DNA of 6,271 nucleotides. Origin: an uncultured Bacteroidota bacterium. GTDB taxonomy: Bacteria > Bacteroidota > Bacteroidia > NS11-12g > UBA955. The translations under genes were made by a program, and so were the position numbers. Every line of letters begins with the position of its first letter. The first letter of the stretch is position 1. The DNA is taken from the NCBI GenBank assembly GCA_903879775.1, contig CAIRMY010000257.1, positions 1 to 6,271 of the forward strand. Direction: 5' to 3'. Below are positions 1 to 6,271 of this stretch, piece after piece. Under the pieces are notes generated by a model, which was not told the origin of the DNA, made no database searches, and was given only the letters and a program-made list of their open reading frames with translations.

Positions 1-1320
1 CATGTACACAATCCAATGAATTTTGGAGGTATGAATTTGATTGATATTTGTATCGACCTCGTAGATATTTTTGAATCCTTTAAAATAGTATACAATGCTT
101 ATCGCTGATCCTAACAAAGCAATACAAACTGCAATTGGGGAAACGTCAAAAGCACTGGTAAACAAATAATATTTTGCCGTGAATCCAACTGTAATTGGTA
201 TTCCAGCAATAGAAAACAATGCTATTGTCATTAAAATGGCAGCAGACTTATTCGAATAGAACAATCCAGTGAACATTGAAAATCCGAATTCTCCGTTCGT
301 TGAATATTTATCGTTAAAATAAAATAAAACCACTGTGCTCAATGCGTAAGCAACTGAATATGCGAACAATACCCACATATTACCTTGCATTGGAGTGATT
401 AAAAACAACAATAAATAACCTGCGTGAGCAATGCTACTATAAGCAAGTGTTCGTTTTACTGACTTCTGAGAAAGAGCCGCGATGTTTCCGAATATAATGG
501 TTAAAACGGATAATGCGATGATCCAATTATTACTCCAAGCTGCCAATGCACTAAATGCTTGCAAGAAGTTAGAGAATGCCACAAATCCAGCAATTTTAAC
601 AACTACGGCCATAAATGTTGTAATTTTATTTGGACTGCCCTGATAAACATCTGGAGCCCAAAAATGGAATGGAAATGCAGATACTTTAAATAACAATCCA
701 GTTGACATTAGCACCACTCCTGCTTTTACCAAAGATGGGAATTCTGCAAAATGTCCAACGATTGACATTCTAATTTCAATTTCATTCAATGACAAAGTCG
801 CTGTCCCTCCATAAATAAAAGCGCAACCTAACAAGAAAATTGCTGTTGAAAATGCACCCATCAAGAAGTATTTAATTGCCGCCTCATTGCTATTCAGGTT
901 TAACTTATCACTACCAGCCAATACATACAACGGAATAGAGAGCACTTCAATGCCTAAAAACAACATTACCAGGTGATTTGCACCTATCATCATGAATGCC
1001 CCCGTTAAGCTCAACATCATTAAGCCCAACTTATCTGATCCTTTATGGTTTGAAGCGGGAAATATCGCAATGATTGCAGATGTTACTGCCGCCAATAAAC
1101 TCACAAACATCAATTCGCCTTTAGAGAAATCAATCATTGTTTTAGGAGCCCAGGTTGCAATTGAACTAAAATTAGCAAATCCTAAAGCTTCAATTAATGA
1201 TAAAATAGCTGCCAAAAACAAAAAACTTGCCGAGAGATTTTTCGAAGAAGATTCTTGTTTAGAAATCCCCAAGAATAGAACTAAAATTGCTCCAATAAAA
1301 GTTACGAATATACCGATCAC
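1..1320 (-). CDS. nuoN: NADH-quinone oxidoreductase subunit N, C-terminus cut off by window edge
   Basis: NuoN is one of the three antiporter-like, proton-pumping membrane subunits of complex I. Reading the minus strand from 1320 gives 440 uninterrupted codons, ending in frame at base 1; the stop lies outside. NuoN proteins usually run to about 460-490 residues, so perhaps 20-50 residues, including most of the last helix, are missing. Conserved features are E125 in 'FLGIEVLSIPLYVLAG' (equivalent to E. coli E133), K212 in 'GLLFKVSAFPFHFWAPDVYQG' region (E. coli K217), K242 in 'VVVKIAGF' (about E. coli K247), 'KRTLAYSSIAHAGYLL' at 289-304, and K383 in 'GFTAKYYLF' (about E. coli K395). The chosen start is GTG at 1320-1318. 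It overlaps the nuoM stop as GTGA and has AAAGGAG seven bases upstream, and the first helix follows at once. The usual 'GIPPT' motif reads 'GIPIT' here. Identification is firm; only the 3' end is unseen. Confidence 0.96.
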   Translation of the reverse strand, partial: MIGIFVTFIGAILVLFLGISKQESSSKNLSASFLFLAAILSLIEALGFANFSSIATWAPKTMIDFSKGELMFVSLLAAVTSAIIAIFPASNHKGSDKLGLMMLSLTGAFMMIGANHLVMLFLGIEVLSIPLYVLAGSDKLNLNSNEAAIKYFLMGAFSTAIFLLGCAFIYGGTATLSLNEIEIRMSIVGHFAEFPSLVKAGVVLMSTGLLFKVSAFPFHFWAPDVYQGSPNKITTFMAVVVKIAGFVAFSNFLQAFSALAAWSNNWIIALSVLTIIFGNIAALSQKSVKRTLAYSSIAHAGYLLLFLITPMQGNMWVLFAYSVAYALSTVVLFYFNDKYSTNGEFGFSMFTGLFYSNKSAAILMTIALFSIAGIPITVGFTAKYYLFTSAFDVSPIAVCIALLGSAISIVYYFKGFKNIYEVDTNINQIHTSKIHWIVYM

Positions 1321-2756
1321 GACAATACTCCTTTCGAATTTGAAATTTCTAACATGATTTTTTGAACAGAAGGATTTACCTTATCTAAAATTAACATTGG
1401 TGAAATTCCAATGACAAGAATAATTGCAACTAAAATTATAAGAGGCCAAAGTTGTTTAATCCCAATTTCTTTAAAGGAAGTTTTACTTTCACCGAGCATT
1501 GAAAATTGATACATTCTCAGCATATACACTGCACATAAAATAATTGTAAGTCCTGCAAACACACCTGATATTGTATTGTAATCAAAAACACCTTTTAGCA
1601 ACATGAATTCACCTGGAAATCCATTTGTGAATGGAACTGCAGCTGTGCCTAACACTACAATTAAATATATAGCCGCGAATAGGCGATTGAATTTAGCCAA
1701 CCCTCCCAAACCAGATAATTCTCTTGACCCTGCATGTGTTTCAATAATCTCTACAATATAAAACAAAGCCACAACGTTAATGCCATGCACAAACATTTGA
1801 AGAATTCCACCTTGGATTCCAATTTCTGTTAGGGTAAAAAATCCGGCTGCAATTAAACCAACGTGAGACAAAGAAGAAAATGCGATTAAGCGTTTTAAAT
1901 CGTTTTGCTTAATTGCAATTACTGCACCATAAATAATGCCTATCACAGAAAGCGTTACAATAATTGGTTGATAAAAAGAAATACTTTCAGCCGCAATTGG
2001 CATGTACCAACGAAGCAAACCATACAATCCCATTTTAAGCATGATACCTGAAAGGAGCATTGATCCTTGAGCGGGAGCATGGGTATATGTATTTGCTTGC
2101 CAAGAATGAAAAGGAAAAATCGGAATTTTGACAGCAAATGCAAAAAGAAATCCAGCACCTACCCAAATAGACTCAATATGATTTAATTGAACTGCAAGAA
2201 GTTCTTCATAAGCAAATGAATGATTTTTTGTTTTTAAATACAAATAAATCAAAGAGGCTAACATTGCTAAGCTACCGATGAATGTGTAGATGAAAAATTT
2301 AATTGTTGTTTTAAATGCATCTTTAGATGAATAAAGTAAACAGATAAAATAAATTGGAATCAAAGCAAGTTCCCAAAAGATATAGAACATTAAACCATCT
2401 TTGGCCATGAAAACTCCATTCAGGGCAGCTTGCATGAATAAAATTAAAGGCAATAGAGATTTTTGTTTGTCTCTATTTATAGAAAAGATAATGATAGGAG
2501 ATAAAATATTGGTTAACAACAACATTAAACCCGTAAAACCGTCAATTCCGAGTGTGAAATGTATTCCACTTGAAAACCAAGGCATATCGAAAGTTGTGTG
2601 CCATACACCATCATTTTGAATATTGAGATTTGATTTCACCCAAATCATTGCGATTAATGTTAATGCAGATAGCGCACCCCAAACTATTTTATTGACTTTA
2701 CTCCCAAAAGCGGCAGCTAAGACAGATAAAAACAAAGGTAAAATTATGATTTCCAC
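1317..2756 (-). CDS. nuoM: NADH-quinone oxidoreductase subunit M
   Basis: NuoM is the middle antiporter-like proton-pumping subunit of the complex I membrane arm, between NuoN and NuoL. The 479-residue length fits the family (E. coli about 509), with hydrophobic segments throughout, as expected for 14 helices. The Proton_antipo_M-type core spans roughly residues 115-405. Visible key residues are E129 in 'FYIFWELALIPIYF' (E. coli E144), K210 in 'AVKIPIFPFHSW' (E. coli K234), the signature 'HAPAQGSMLLSGIMLKMGLY' containing K241 (about E. coli K265), 'KRLIAFSSLSHVGLI' at 288-302, and E383 in 'TNGFPGEFMLLKG' (E. coli E407). The start is GTG at 2756-2754, directly abutting the nuoL stop (TAAGTG); the next in-frame methionine is residue 37, which would remove the first helix. 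No Shine-Dalgarno sequence is seen, so translation is probably coupled to nuoL. The TGA stop overlaps the nuoN start. The proline in 'GFPGEF' is unusual compared with the common 'GF(I/V)GEF'. Confidence 0.97.
   Translation of the reverse strand: MEIIILPLFLSVLAAAFGSKVNKIVWGALSALTLIAMIWVKSNLNIQNDGVWHTTFDMPWFSSGIHFTLGIDGFTGLMLLLTNILSPIIIFSINRDKQKSLLPLILFMQAALNGVFMAKDGLMFYIFWELALIPIYFICLLYSSKDAFKTTIKFFIYTFIGSLAMLASLIYLYLKTKNHSFAYEELLAVQLNHIESIWVGAGFLFAFAVKIPIFPFHSWQANTYTHAPAQGSMLLSGIMLKMGLYGLLRWYMPIAAESISFYQPIIVTLSVIGIIYGAVIAIKQNDLKRLIAFSSLSHVGLIAAGFFTLTEIGIQGGILQMFVHGINVVALFYIVEIIETHAGSRELSGLGGLAKFNRLFAAIYLIVVLGTAAVPFTNGFPGEFMLLKGVFDYNTISGVFAGLTIILCAVYMLRMYQFSMLGESKTSFKEIGIKQLWPLIILVAIILVIGISPMLILDKVNPSVQKIMLEISNSKGVLS
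1328..1334 (-). promoter_or_regulatory. Strong Shine-Dalgarno sequence for nuoN
   Basis: On the minus strand this reads AAAGGAG, a near-perfect Shine-Dalgarno match, seven bases before the GTG start of nuoN. It lies inside the last codons of nuoM, which encode Ser-Lys-Gly-Val. It supports the GTG start at 1320 and suggests that nuoN is translated by re-initiation or coupling as ribosomes finish nuoM. It is the only clear Shine-Dalgarno element at any gene start in the window. Function is inferred from sequence and spacing. Confidence 0.7.
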
Positions 2757-4658
2757 TTAGAATAATAAATTAAAGCCTAAAAACAACGCCAAGGCAATGA
2801 CCATGAACGTTAAATAATACTCAATATTTCCGTTTTGAATTCGTTTATTCAAATTAGAAATTTTCAACAACACTGAAGAAATTCCAGAAACAAATCCACC
2901 AATAATTTTAGAGTCAACAAATGAATCTACAATTTGAGAACACATTTCTAGTGGCTTCACAATAATTGTGTCATAGATCTCATCAACATAGAATTTATTG
3001 ACCAATAACTTCCCTAAGTATGGTGTTTTTTCGTCTGATTCAGGTACTGCATTTCTACTTACATATTTAAATCTTGTATATAAGAAAGCAATTATAAATA
3101 CTGTAACTGCAACTCCTAACAATGCAAACTCAGTTGAATGCGAAATTTCTGAATGATTTTCGGCCATGGGTAAAATTGGAGCTAACCAATGCGCTAATTT
3201 ATGCGAAACCCCTTCGCCCAAATATTTAGGCAGGTTTAATAATCCGCCCAATACTGACAATACAGCCAAAACCATTAATGGAACCGACATTTGCCAAGGT
3301 GATTCATGTACTTTTTCAAAAGAATGGTGATGATTTCTATATGTTCCGTGGAAAGTTGTAAAGAACATTCTAAACATATATAAACCTGTCACTGTTGCAC
3401 TCAATACAGCTAAAATGTAAACTATTTTATTGTGTTCAAATGCAGCGATCAAAATTTCATCTTTTGAGAAGAATCCTGATAAAAATGGAAATCCTGTAAT
3501 TGCCAAAGTTCCAATTAAGAATGTGATGTAAGTGATTGGCATTTTTGCCTTCAATCCACCCATTTGGCGAATATCTTGTTCATGATGCATGGCATGTATT
3601 ACACTTCCTGAACCTAAGAACAACAACGCCTTAAAGAATGCATGTGTTGCCAAATGGAACATCGCGGCAGTATAGGCGCCACAACCAATAGCTACAAACA
3701 TTAATCCGAGTTGACTCACAGTACTGTAGGCCAAAACTTTCTTTATATCGTTCTGTTTTAATCCAATAAATGCAGCTAATAAAGATGTTGCTAAACCCAC
3801 CCACATTATCACATTGTTTGTAATTGGAGATAAGTAAAATAAAGCTTCGCAACGCACAATTAAATACACGCCGGCGGTAACCATTGTTGCTGCGTGAATT
3901 AAAGCAGAAACAGGCGTAGGACCTGCCATTGCATCTGGCAACCAAGTATACAATGGAATTTGAGCACTTTTACCCATTGCACCAACAAATAAACACATGC
4001 TGATGGCAGTTAACATATAAACTGAGGTTGAACCGTCAGCAATTTTTGGCAGAACTATATTATAATCGAGTGATTGGTATTGATGGAAAATTAAAAACAA
4101 GCCCATTAACAAACCTAAATCACCAATTCTATTCATTACAAATGCTTTACGCGCAGCTTTTCCATATTCAGCATTTTTATACCAAAAGCCAATGAGGAGG
4201 TATGAACACAAACCTACGCCTTCCCAACCAAAGAAAAGCATCATAAAGTTTGAACCCAATACCAAAATTAACATATTGAAAATAAACAAATTCAAATAAG
4301 CGAAAAACTTATAAAAACCTTCATCTTCATGCATATATGCAATTGAATATAAATGAATTAGAGACCCAATGCCTGTAATAATGAGAGTCATCATTACAGA
4401 AAGTCTATCTAATGAAAACGCAAAGTCAACATGAAAATTACCTACATTTAGAAATGTATATAATTTAAAGTTCAATCCATTTTGAAAATCAGGATTTAAC
4501 CTTAAATCATTAAAAACTCCCAATGCAATCACAAATGAAGCAAGCACTGCAAAAGTACCTAACCAACCAACTACAGATTTAGGCAATGATTTGCCAAACA
4601 AACCATTGATTAAAAAACCAGCAATTGGCAATCCTAAAATTAAAGCTATGCTATTCAT
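2757..4658 (-). CDS. nuoL: NADH-quinone oxidoreductase subunit L
   Basis: NuoL is the distal antiporter-like proton-pumping subunit of complex I. In known structures it also has a long lateral helix running along the membrane arm. The protein is 633 residues (E. coli 613), within the family range. Proton_antipo_N covers roughly residues 65-115 ('FHVDFAFSLDRLSVMM') and Proton_antipo_M roughly 130-420. Proton-path residues align with E. coli almost without offset: E146 in 'FFGWEGVGLCSYLLIGFWY' (E144), K230 in 'GAMGKSAQIPLYTWLPDAMA' (K229), H255 in 'SALIHAATMVTAGVY' (H254), K343 in 'HAFFKALLFLGSGS' (K342), and K399-D400 in 'GFFSKDEIL' (K399, D400). A histidine-rich loop lies at 437-452. The C-terminal region (about 545-633) contains a lateral-helix-like stretch and ends in a hydrophobic anchor. 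The ATG at 4658 shares one base with the nuoK stop (TAATG), and the stop abuts the nuoM GTG, so the gene is embedded in the operon with no separate promoter visible. Confidence 0.98.
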   Translation of the reverse strand: MNSIALILGLPIAGFLINGLFGKSLPKSVVGWLGTFAVLASFVIALGVFNDLRLNPDFQNGLNFKLYTFLNVGNFHVDFAFSLDRLSVMMTLIITGIGSLIHLYSIAYMHEDEGFYKFFAYLNLFIFNMLILVLGSNFMMLFFGWEGVGLCSYLLIGFWYKNAEYGKAARKAFVMNRIGDLGLLMGLFLIFHQYQSLDYNIVLPKIADGSTSVYMLTAISMCLFVGAMGKSAQIPLYTWLPDAMAGPTPVSALIHAATMVTAGVYLIVRCEALFYLSPITNNVIMWVGLATSLLAAFIGLKQNDIKKVLAYSTVSQLGLMFVAIGCGAYTAAMFHLATHAFFKALLFLGSGSVIHAMHHEQDIRQMGGLKAKMPITYITFLIGTLAITGFPFLSGFFSKDEILIAAFEHNKIVYILAVLSATVTGLYMFRMFFTTFHGTYRNHHHSFEKVHESPWQMSVPLMVLAVLSVLGGLLNLPKYLGEGVSHKLAHWLAPILPMAENHSEISHSTEFALLGVAVTVFIIAFLYTRFKYVSRNAVPESDEKTPYLGKLLVNKFYVDEIYDTIIVKPLEMCSQIVDSFVDSKIIGGFVSGISSVLLKISNLNKRIQNGNIEYYLTFMVIALALFLGFNLLF

Positions 4659-4984
4659 TAATCTTTTAAACTATCTAAGAAACTCACATCGGTTTTTCGC
4701 GTATTTCGATAAACCATGACCAAAATGGCCAAACCAACTGCTGCCTCAGCAGCAGCAACTACCATGATAAAGAATACAAACATTTGACCATTTGCATCTT
4801 TGTCGCCCATATATTCAGAAAATGCCGCGAATAAAAGGTTAACTGCATTTAACATTAGTTCAATACACATTAACAATACAATCGCATTTCTGCGAAAAAG
4901 CACTCCAAATAAACCAATACAAAAGAGCACACAACTCAAATATATATAATGACTTATATCTAAACTTTGAAAAATATTAAGCAT
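4658..4984 (-). CDS. nuoK: NADH-quinone oxidoreductase subunit K
   Basis: NuoK is a small three-helix subunit of the complex I membrane arm, homologous to MrpC and mitochondrial ND4L, that forms part of the proton route between the quinone site and the pump subunits. From ATG at 4984 the protein has 108 residues, close to the usual 100-110. Helices lie at about 12-30, 34-55 and 66-93. The two essential membrane glutamates are present: E42 in 'LLMCIELMLNAVNLLF' (E. coli E36) and E80 in 'VVAAAEAAVGLAILV' (E. coli E72). The frame is open upstream to 5056, which would add 24 polar residues from inside nuoJ. The ATG start is preferred because it gives the family length and an 8-base overlap with the end of nuoJ. 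The stop shares one base with the nuoL ATG. No Shine-Dalgarno sequence is evident, so coupled translation is likely. Confidence 0.97.
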   Translation of the reverse strand: MLNIFQSLDISHYIYLSCVLFCIGLFGVLFRRNAIVLLMCIELMLNAVNLLFAAFSEYMGDKDANGQMFVFFIMVVAAAEAAVGLAILVMVYRNTRKTDVSFLDSLKD

Positions 4985-5525
4985 TTTCTTGAACGTCGTT
5001 TTGTTGTAATAAATCTTGTTTTTCCGAATCTCTTTTACCCAACAATACTGCACCAACCATGGCAGCTATGAAAAGTATACCTGAAAGCTCAAATGGGACG
5101 AGATATTCAGTCATTAATACACGACCCAAGTTTTTCACCAAGCCAATTTCAGGTGAATTGCCTTTCATCACTGCAATTCCTGATTTTTGTAAGGAGGCAG
5201 TGATTACCACAAGCAATAATCCGGCGGAAATTGCTGCAGCAACACCCCATAAATTGGATTTAACAGGTTCGGTATCTTTACTGAGATTAAGTAGCATTAA
5301 AACAAAGAGAAATAATACCATAATGGCACCCGCATAAACCATGAGATTTACAATTGCTAAAAATTGAGCATTTAATAAAATATAATGCGCAGATATACTA
5401 AAGAATGTTAAAATTAATGCCAATACACTATGTACTGGATTCTTACTTGTTACTACGTACAATGCACATAAAATTGTGATAAACGATAGTATCAAAAAAG
5501 GCAAAGGCAAATTAGTTATATGCAT
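4977..5525 (-). CDS. nuoJ: NADH-quinone oxidoreductase subunit J
   Basis: NuoJ is the bacterial ND6 homologue, a five-helix complex I subunit next to NuoK and NuoA. Its third helix undergoes conformational change linked to quinone reduction in known structures. From ATG at 5525 the protein has 182 residues, typical of the family. Helices lie at about 8-26, 30-50, 55-80, 92-112 and 143-163. Recognisable motifs are 'SKNPVHSVLAL' at 27-37, the helix-3 segment 'NAQFLAIVNLMVYAGAIMVL' at 52-71 with conserved Y64 and G66, and 'LVPFELSGILFIAAMVGAV' at 142-160, followed by 'LGKR'. An in-frame TTG at 5549 would extend the protein by eight residues into nuoI. The ATG is preferred because it lies two bases after the nuoI stop and matches the family N-terminus. 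The tail after residue 165 is polar, acidic and glutamine-rich, and its last codons overlap the nuoK start by 8 bases. Confidence 0.96.
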   Translation of the reverse strand: MHITNLPLPFLILSFITILCALYVVTSKNPVHSVLALILTFFSISAHYILLNAQFLAIVNLMVYAGAIMVLFLFVLMLLNLSKDTEPVKSNLWGVAAAISAGLLLVVITASLQKSGIAVMKGNSPEIGLVKNLGRVLMTEYLVPFELSGILFIAAMVGAVLLGKRDSEKQDLLQQNDVQENA

Positions 5526-5527
5526 AT

Positions 5528-6067
5528 TTATGAATTTTGATAATCCCAAACTTGACGTTTACTTACGTCAATTCTAGCATCTACAGGCTCAACCAACTTG
5601 TCTTTTCCAAAAATAAATTCATCACGACCAAAATTAGCATCAACAATTCTATCAGTTAAGAAAATAGCTTCTTTAGGACAAGCATCTTCGCACAATCCAC
5701 AAAAAATACATCTCAACATATTGATTTCATAAGTAGATGCATATTTCTCTTCTCTGTACAAGGTTTCCTGATCTTTGGTTCTTTCAGAAGCAATCATGGT
5801 GATGGCTTCTGCAGGACAAGCAACGGCACACAAACCACACGCTGTGCAACGCTCTCTACCCTGCTCATCTCTTTTAAGAACATGTTGACCACGGTAAATT
5901 TGACTCATTTGTCGTTTTACTTCTGGATATTGTAGGGTATTACTTTTCTTAAAAAAATGTTTTAATGTAATCCACATACCCCCCAAAACTGCTGGAAGAT
6001 AAATTCTCTCCCAAAAGTTCATTTTTTTATTTACAACATCTTTCGATCTCGACGTTAAACGCTCCAT
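5528..6067 (-). CDS. nuoI: NADH-quinone oxidoreductase subunit I, two [4Fe-4S] ferredoxin-type
   Basis: NuoI is the peripheral-arm iron-sulfur subunit holding clusters N6a and N6b, which carry electrons from the NuoG side to N2 and quinone. The protein has 179 residues. Two classic 4Fe-4S motifs are intact: C74, C77, C80 with C84-Pro ('CTACGLCAVACP') and C120, C123, C126 with C130-Pro ('CIFCGLCEDACP'). By ferredoxin convention, the fourth cysteine of each motif ligates the other cluster. Residues 27-41 ('VLGGMWITLKHFFKK') match the N-terminal membrane-associated helix, and 'YRGQHVLKRDEQGRERC' at 58-74 is a strong family signature. The ATG start at 6067 lies 11 bases after the stop of the preceding gene. 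A second methionine at residue 16 is possible, but the longer form resembles Bacteroidota relatives with a short polar leader. No well-spaced Shine-Dalgarno sequence is seen. nuoJ follows after two bases. Confidence 0.97.
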   Translation of the reverse strand: MERLTSRSKDVVNKKMNFWERIYLPAVLGGMWITLKHFFKKSNTLQYPEVKRQMSQIYRGQHVLKRDEQGRERCTACGLCAVACPAEAITMIASERTKDQETLYREEKYASTYEINMLRCIFCGLCEDACPKEAIFLTDRIVDANFGRDEFIFGKDKLVEPVDARIDVSKRQVWDYQNS

Positions 6068-6078
6068 CCTTTTGCCTA

Positions 6079-6271
6079 TTAATCTTTAAGGTGCTTTACT
6101 TTGATTTTGTATTTTTTACGCAACTCAGATTTAACCTTAGTAGGTCTAACTTGACTTACTGGAACCTGCGATGTAAATGTTCCATCATTTAACTGAAATA
6201 TGAATTGTGCTTCACTTAACTTACCATATTTAACGGTAAACACGTTTTCTTTCTTTTCACCTTCAATAATC
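6079..6271 (-). CDS. C-terminal fragment of an unidentified protein, lysine-rich tail; 5' end outside window
   Basis: This is the only open minus-strand frame between the window edge and nuoI. It gives 63 residues (from base 6270) followed by TAA and an immediately adjacent in-frame TAG (6081-6076), a tandem stop. I do not recognise the family. The first 40 residues alternate hydrophobic and polar positions ('VFTVKYGKLSEAQFIFQLND', then 'TFTSQVPVSQV'), suggesting beta strands. The last 21 hold eight lysines, one arginine and one histidine ('SELRKKYKIKVKHLKD'). There is no transmembrane segment, so it does not look like the hydrophobic C-terminus of NuoH, which usually precedes nuoI. It sits 11 bases from nuoI on the same strand and is probably co-transcribed. 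It could be a small accessory gene inserted between nuoH and nuoI, or the end of an unrelated gene. Coding status rests on the open frame, codon composition like its neighbours, and spacing. Confidence 0.7.
   Translation of the reverse strand, partial: IIEGEKKENVFTVKYGKLSEAQFIFQLNDGTFTSQVPVSQVRPTKVKSELRKKYKIKVKHLKD

Noticed and set aside
992..1357. Plus-strand open frame of 121 codons
   Set aside because: It lies antisense to the 5' part of nuoN and the end of nuoM, both clearly real by conserved motifs. The translation has no recognisable domain, and the length is easily explained as a shadow frame.
1955..2158. Minus-strand open frame of 67 codons inside nuoM
   Set aside because: It is out of frame within nuoM, over the conserved 'HAPAQGSMLLSG' region. 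It has no independent start signal and is best explained as an alternate-frame reading.
2401..2619. Plus-strand open frame of 72 codons
   Set aside because: It is antisense to the N-terminal third of nuoM, with no domain, no Shine-Dalgarno sequence and no promoter context.
3631..3945. Minus-strand open frame of 104 codons inside nuoL
   Set aside because: It is a shifted reading of the most conserved part of nuoL. The composition (many Cys, Arg, Asn, Tyr) looks like an out-of-frame translation.
4985..5056. N-terminal 24-residue extension of nuoK
   Set aside because: The extension is polar, lysine-rich and overlaps nuoJ. NuoK is normally about 100-110 residues, which the internal ATG at 4984 gives.
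5059..5337. Plus-strand open frame of 92 codons
   Set aside because: It is antisense to nuoJ, has no recognisable features, and nuoJ is certain from its motifs.
5526..5549. TTG start for nuoJ, giving 190 residues and a 22-base overlap with nuoI
   Set aside because: The ATG at 5525 lies two bases after the nuoI stop and gives the typical NuoJ N-terminus. The eight extra residues would be encoded entirely by the nuoI end and its spacer.
6068..6271. Idea that the upstream fragment is the end of nuoH
   Set aside because: NuoH ends in transmembrane and hydrophobic sequence. This fragment has no hydrophobic helix and a strongly basic tail.
1..6271. Possible mobile element, CRISPR array, RNA gene, promoter or terminator
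   Set aside because: The coding genes fill the window with gaps of at most 11 bp. I saw no inverted or direct repeats, hairpin plus T-run, or tRNA-like structure beyond the coding sequence.

Overview
The window is one dense, minus-strand operon segment encoding the membrane arm of bacterial respiratory complex I (NADH:quinone oxidoreductase, Nuo/NDH-1). Read in the direction of transcription, from high to low coordinates, it holds the 3' end of an unidentified gene, then nuoI, nuoJ, nuoK, nuoL, nuoM and most of nuoN. nuoN runs off the low-coordinate edge before its stop codon. nuoN has no stop inside the window, and its 440-codon frame was read directly from the minus strand.

The DNA is visibly AT-rich. 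The protein signatures (NuoI of the 'YRGQHVLKRDEQGRE' type, NuoM with the 'HGINVVALFYIVEII' helix) resemble Bacteroidota, probably a member of Flavobacteriales or a related order. This placement rests on remembered family resemblance, not a search. Most starts lack a Shine-Dalgarno sequence, which also fits Bacteroidota.

Packing is extremely tight. There are 11 bp between the upstream gene and nuoI, and 2 bp between nuoI and nuoJ (using the ATG start). nuoJ and nuoK overlap by 8 bp, nuoK and nuoL by 1 bp (TAATG), nuoL and nuoM abut (TAAGTG), and nuoM and nuoN overlap by 4 bp (GTGA). No promoter or terminator is evident, and no gene-free stretch exceeds a few bases, so transcription should begin upstream of the window and end beyond nuoN.

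Functionally, NuoI carries two [4Fe-4S] clusters (N6a and N6b) that pass electrons towards the quinone site. NuoJ and NuoK form part of the central membrane link. NuoL, NuoM and NuoN are the three antiporter-like proton-pumping subunits. The key charged residues of the proton path are present in all of the pump subunits that can be checked, so the complex looks intact and functional. I found no mobile element, CRISPR array, RNA gene or novel system. The one real unknown is the small, lysine-rich C-terminal fragment just upstream of nuoI, at the place where nuoH would normally end.
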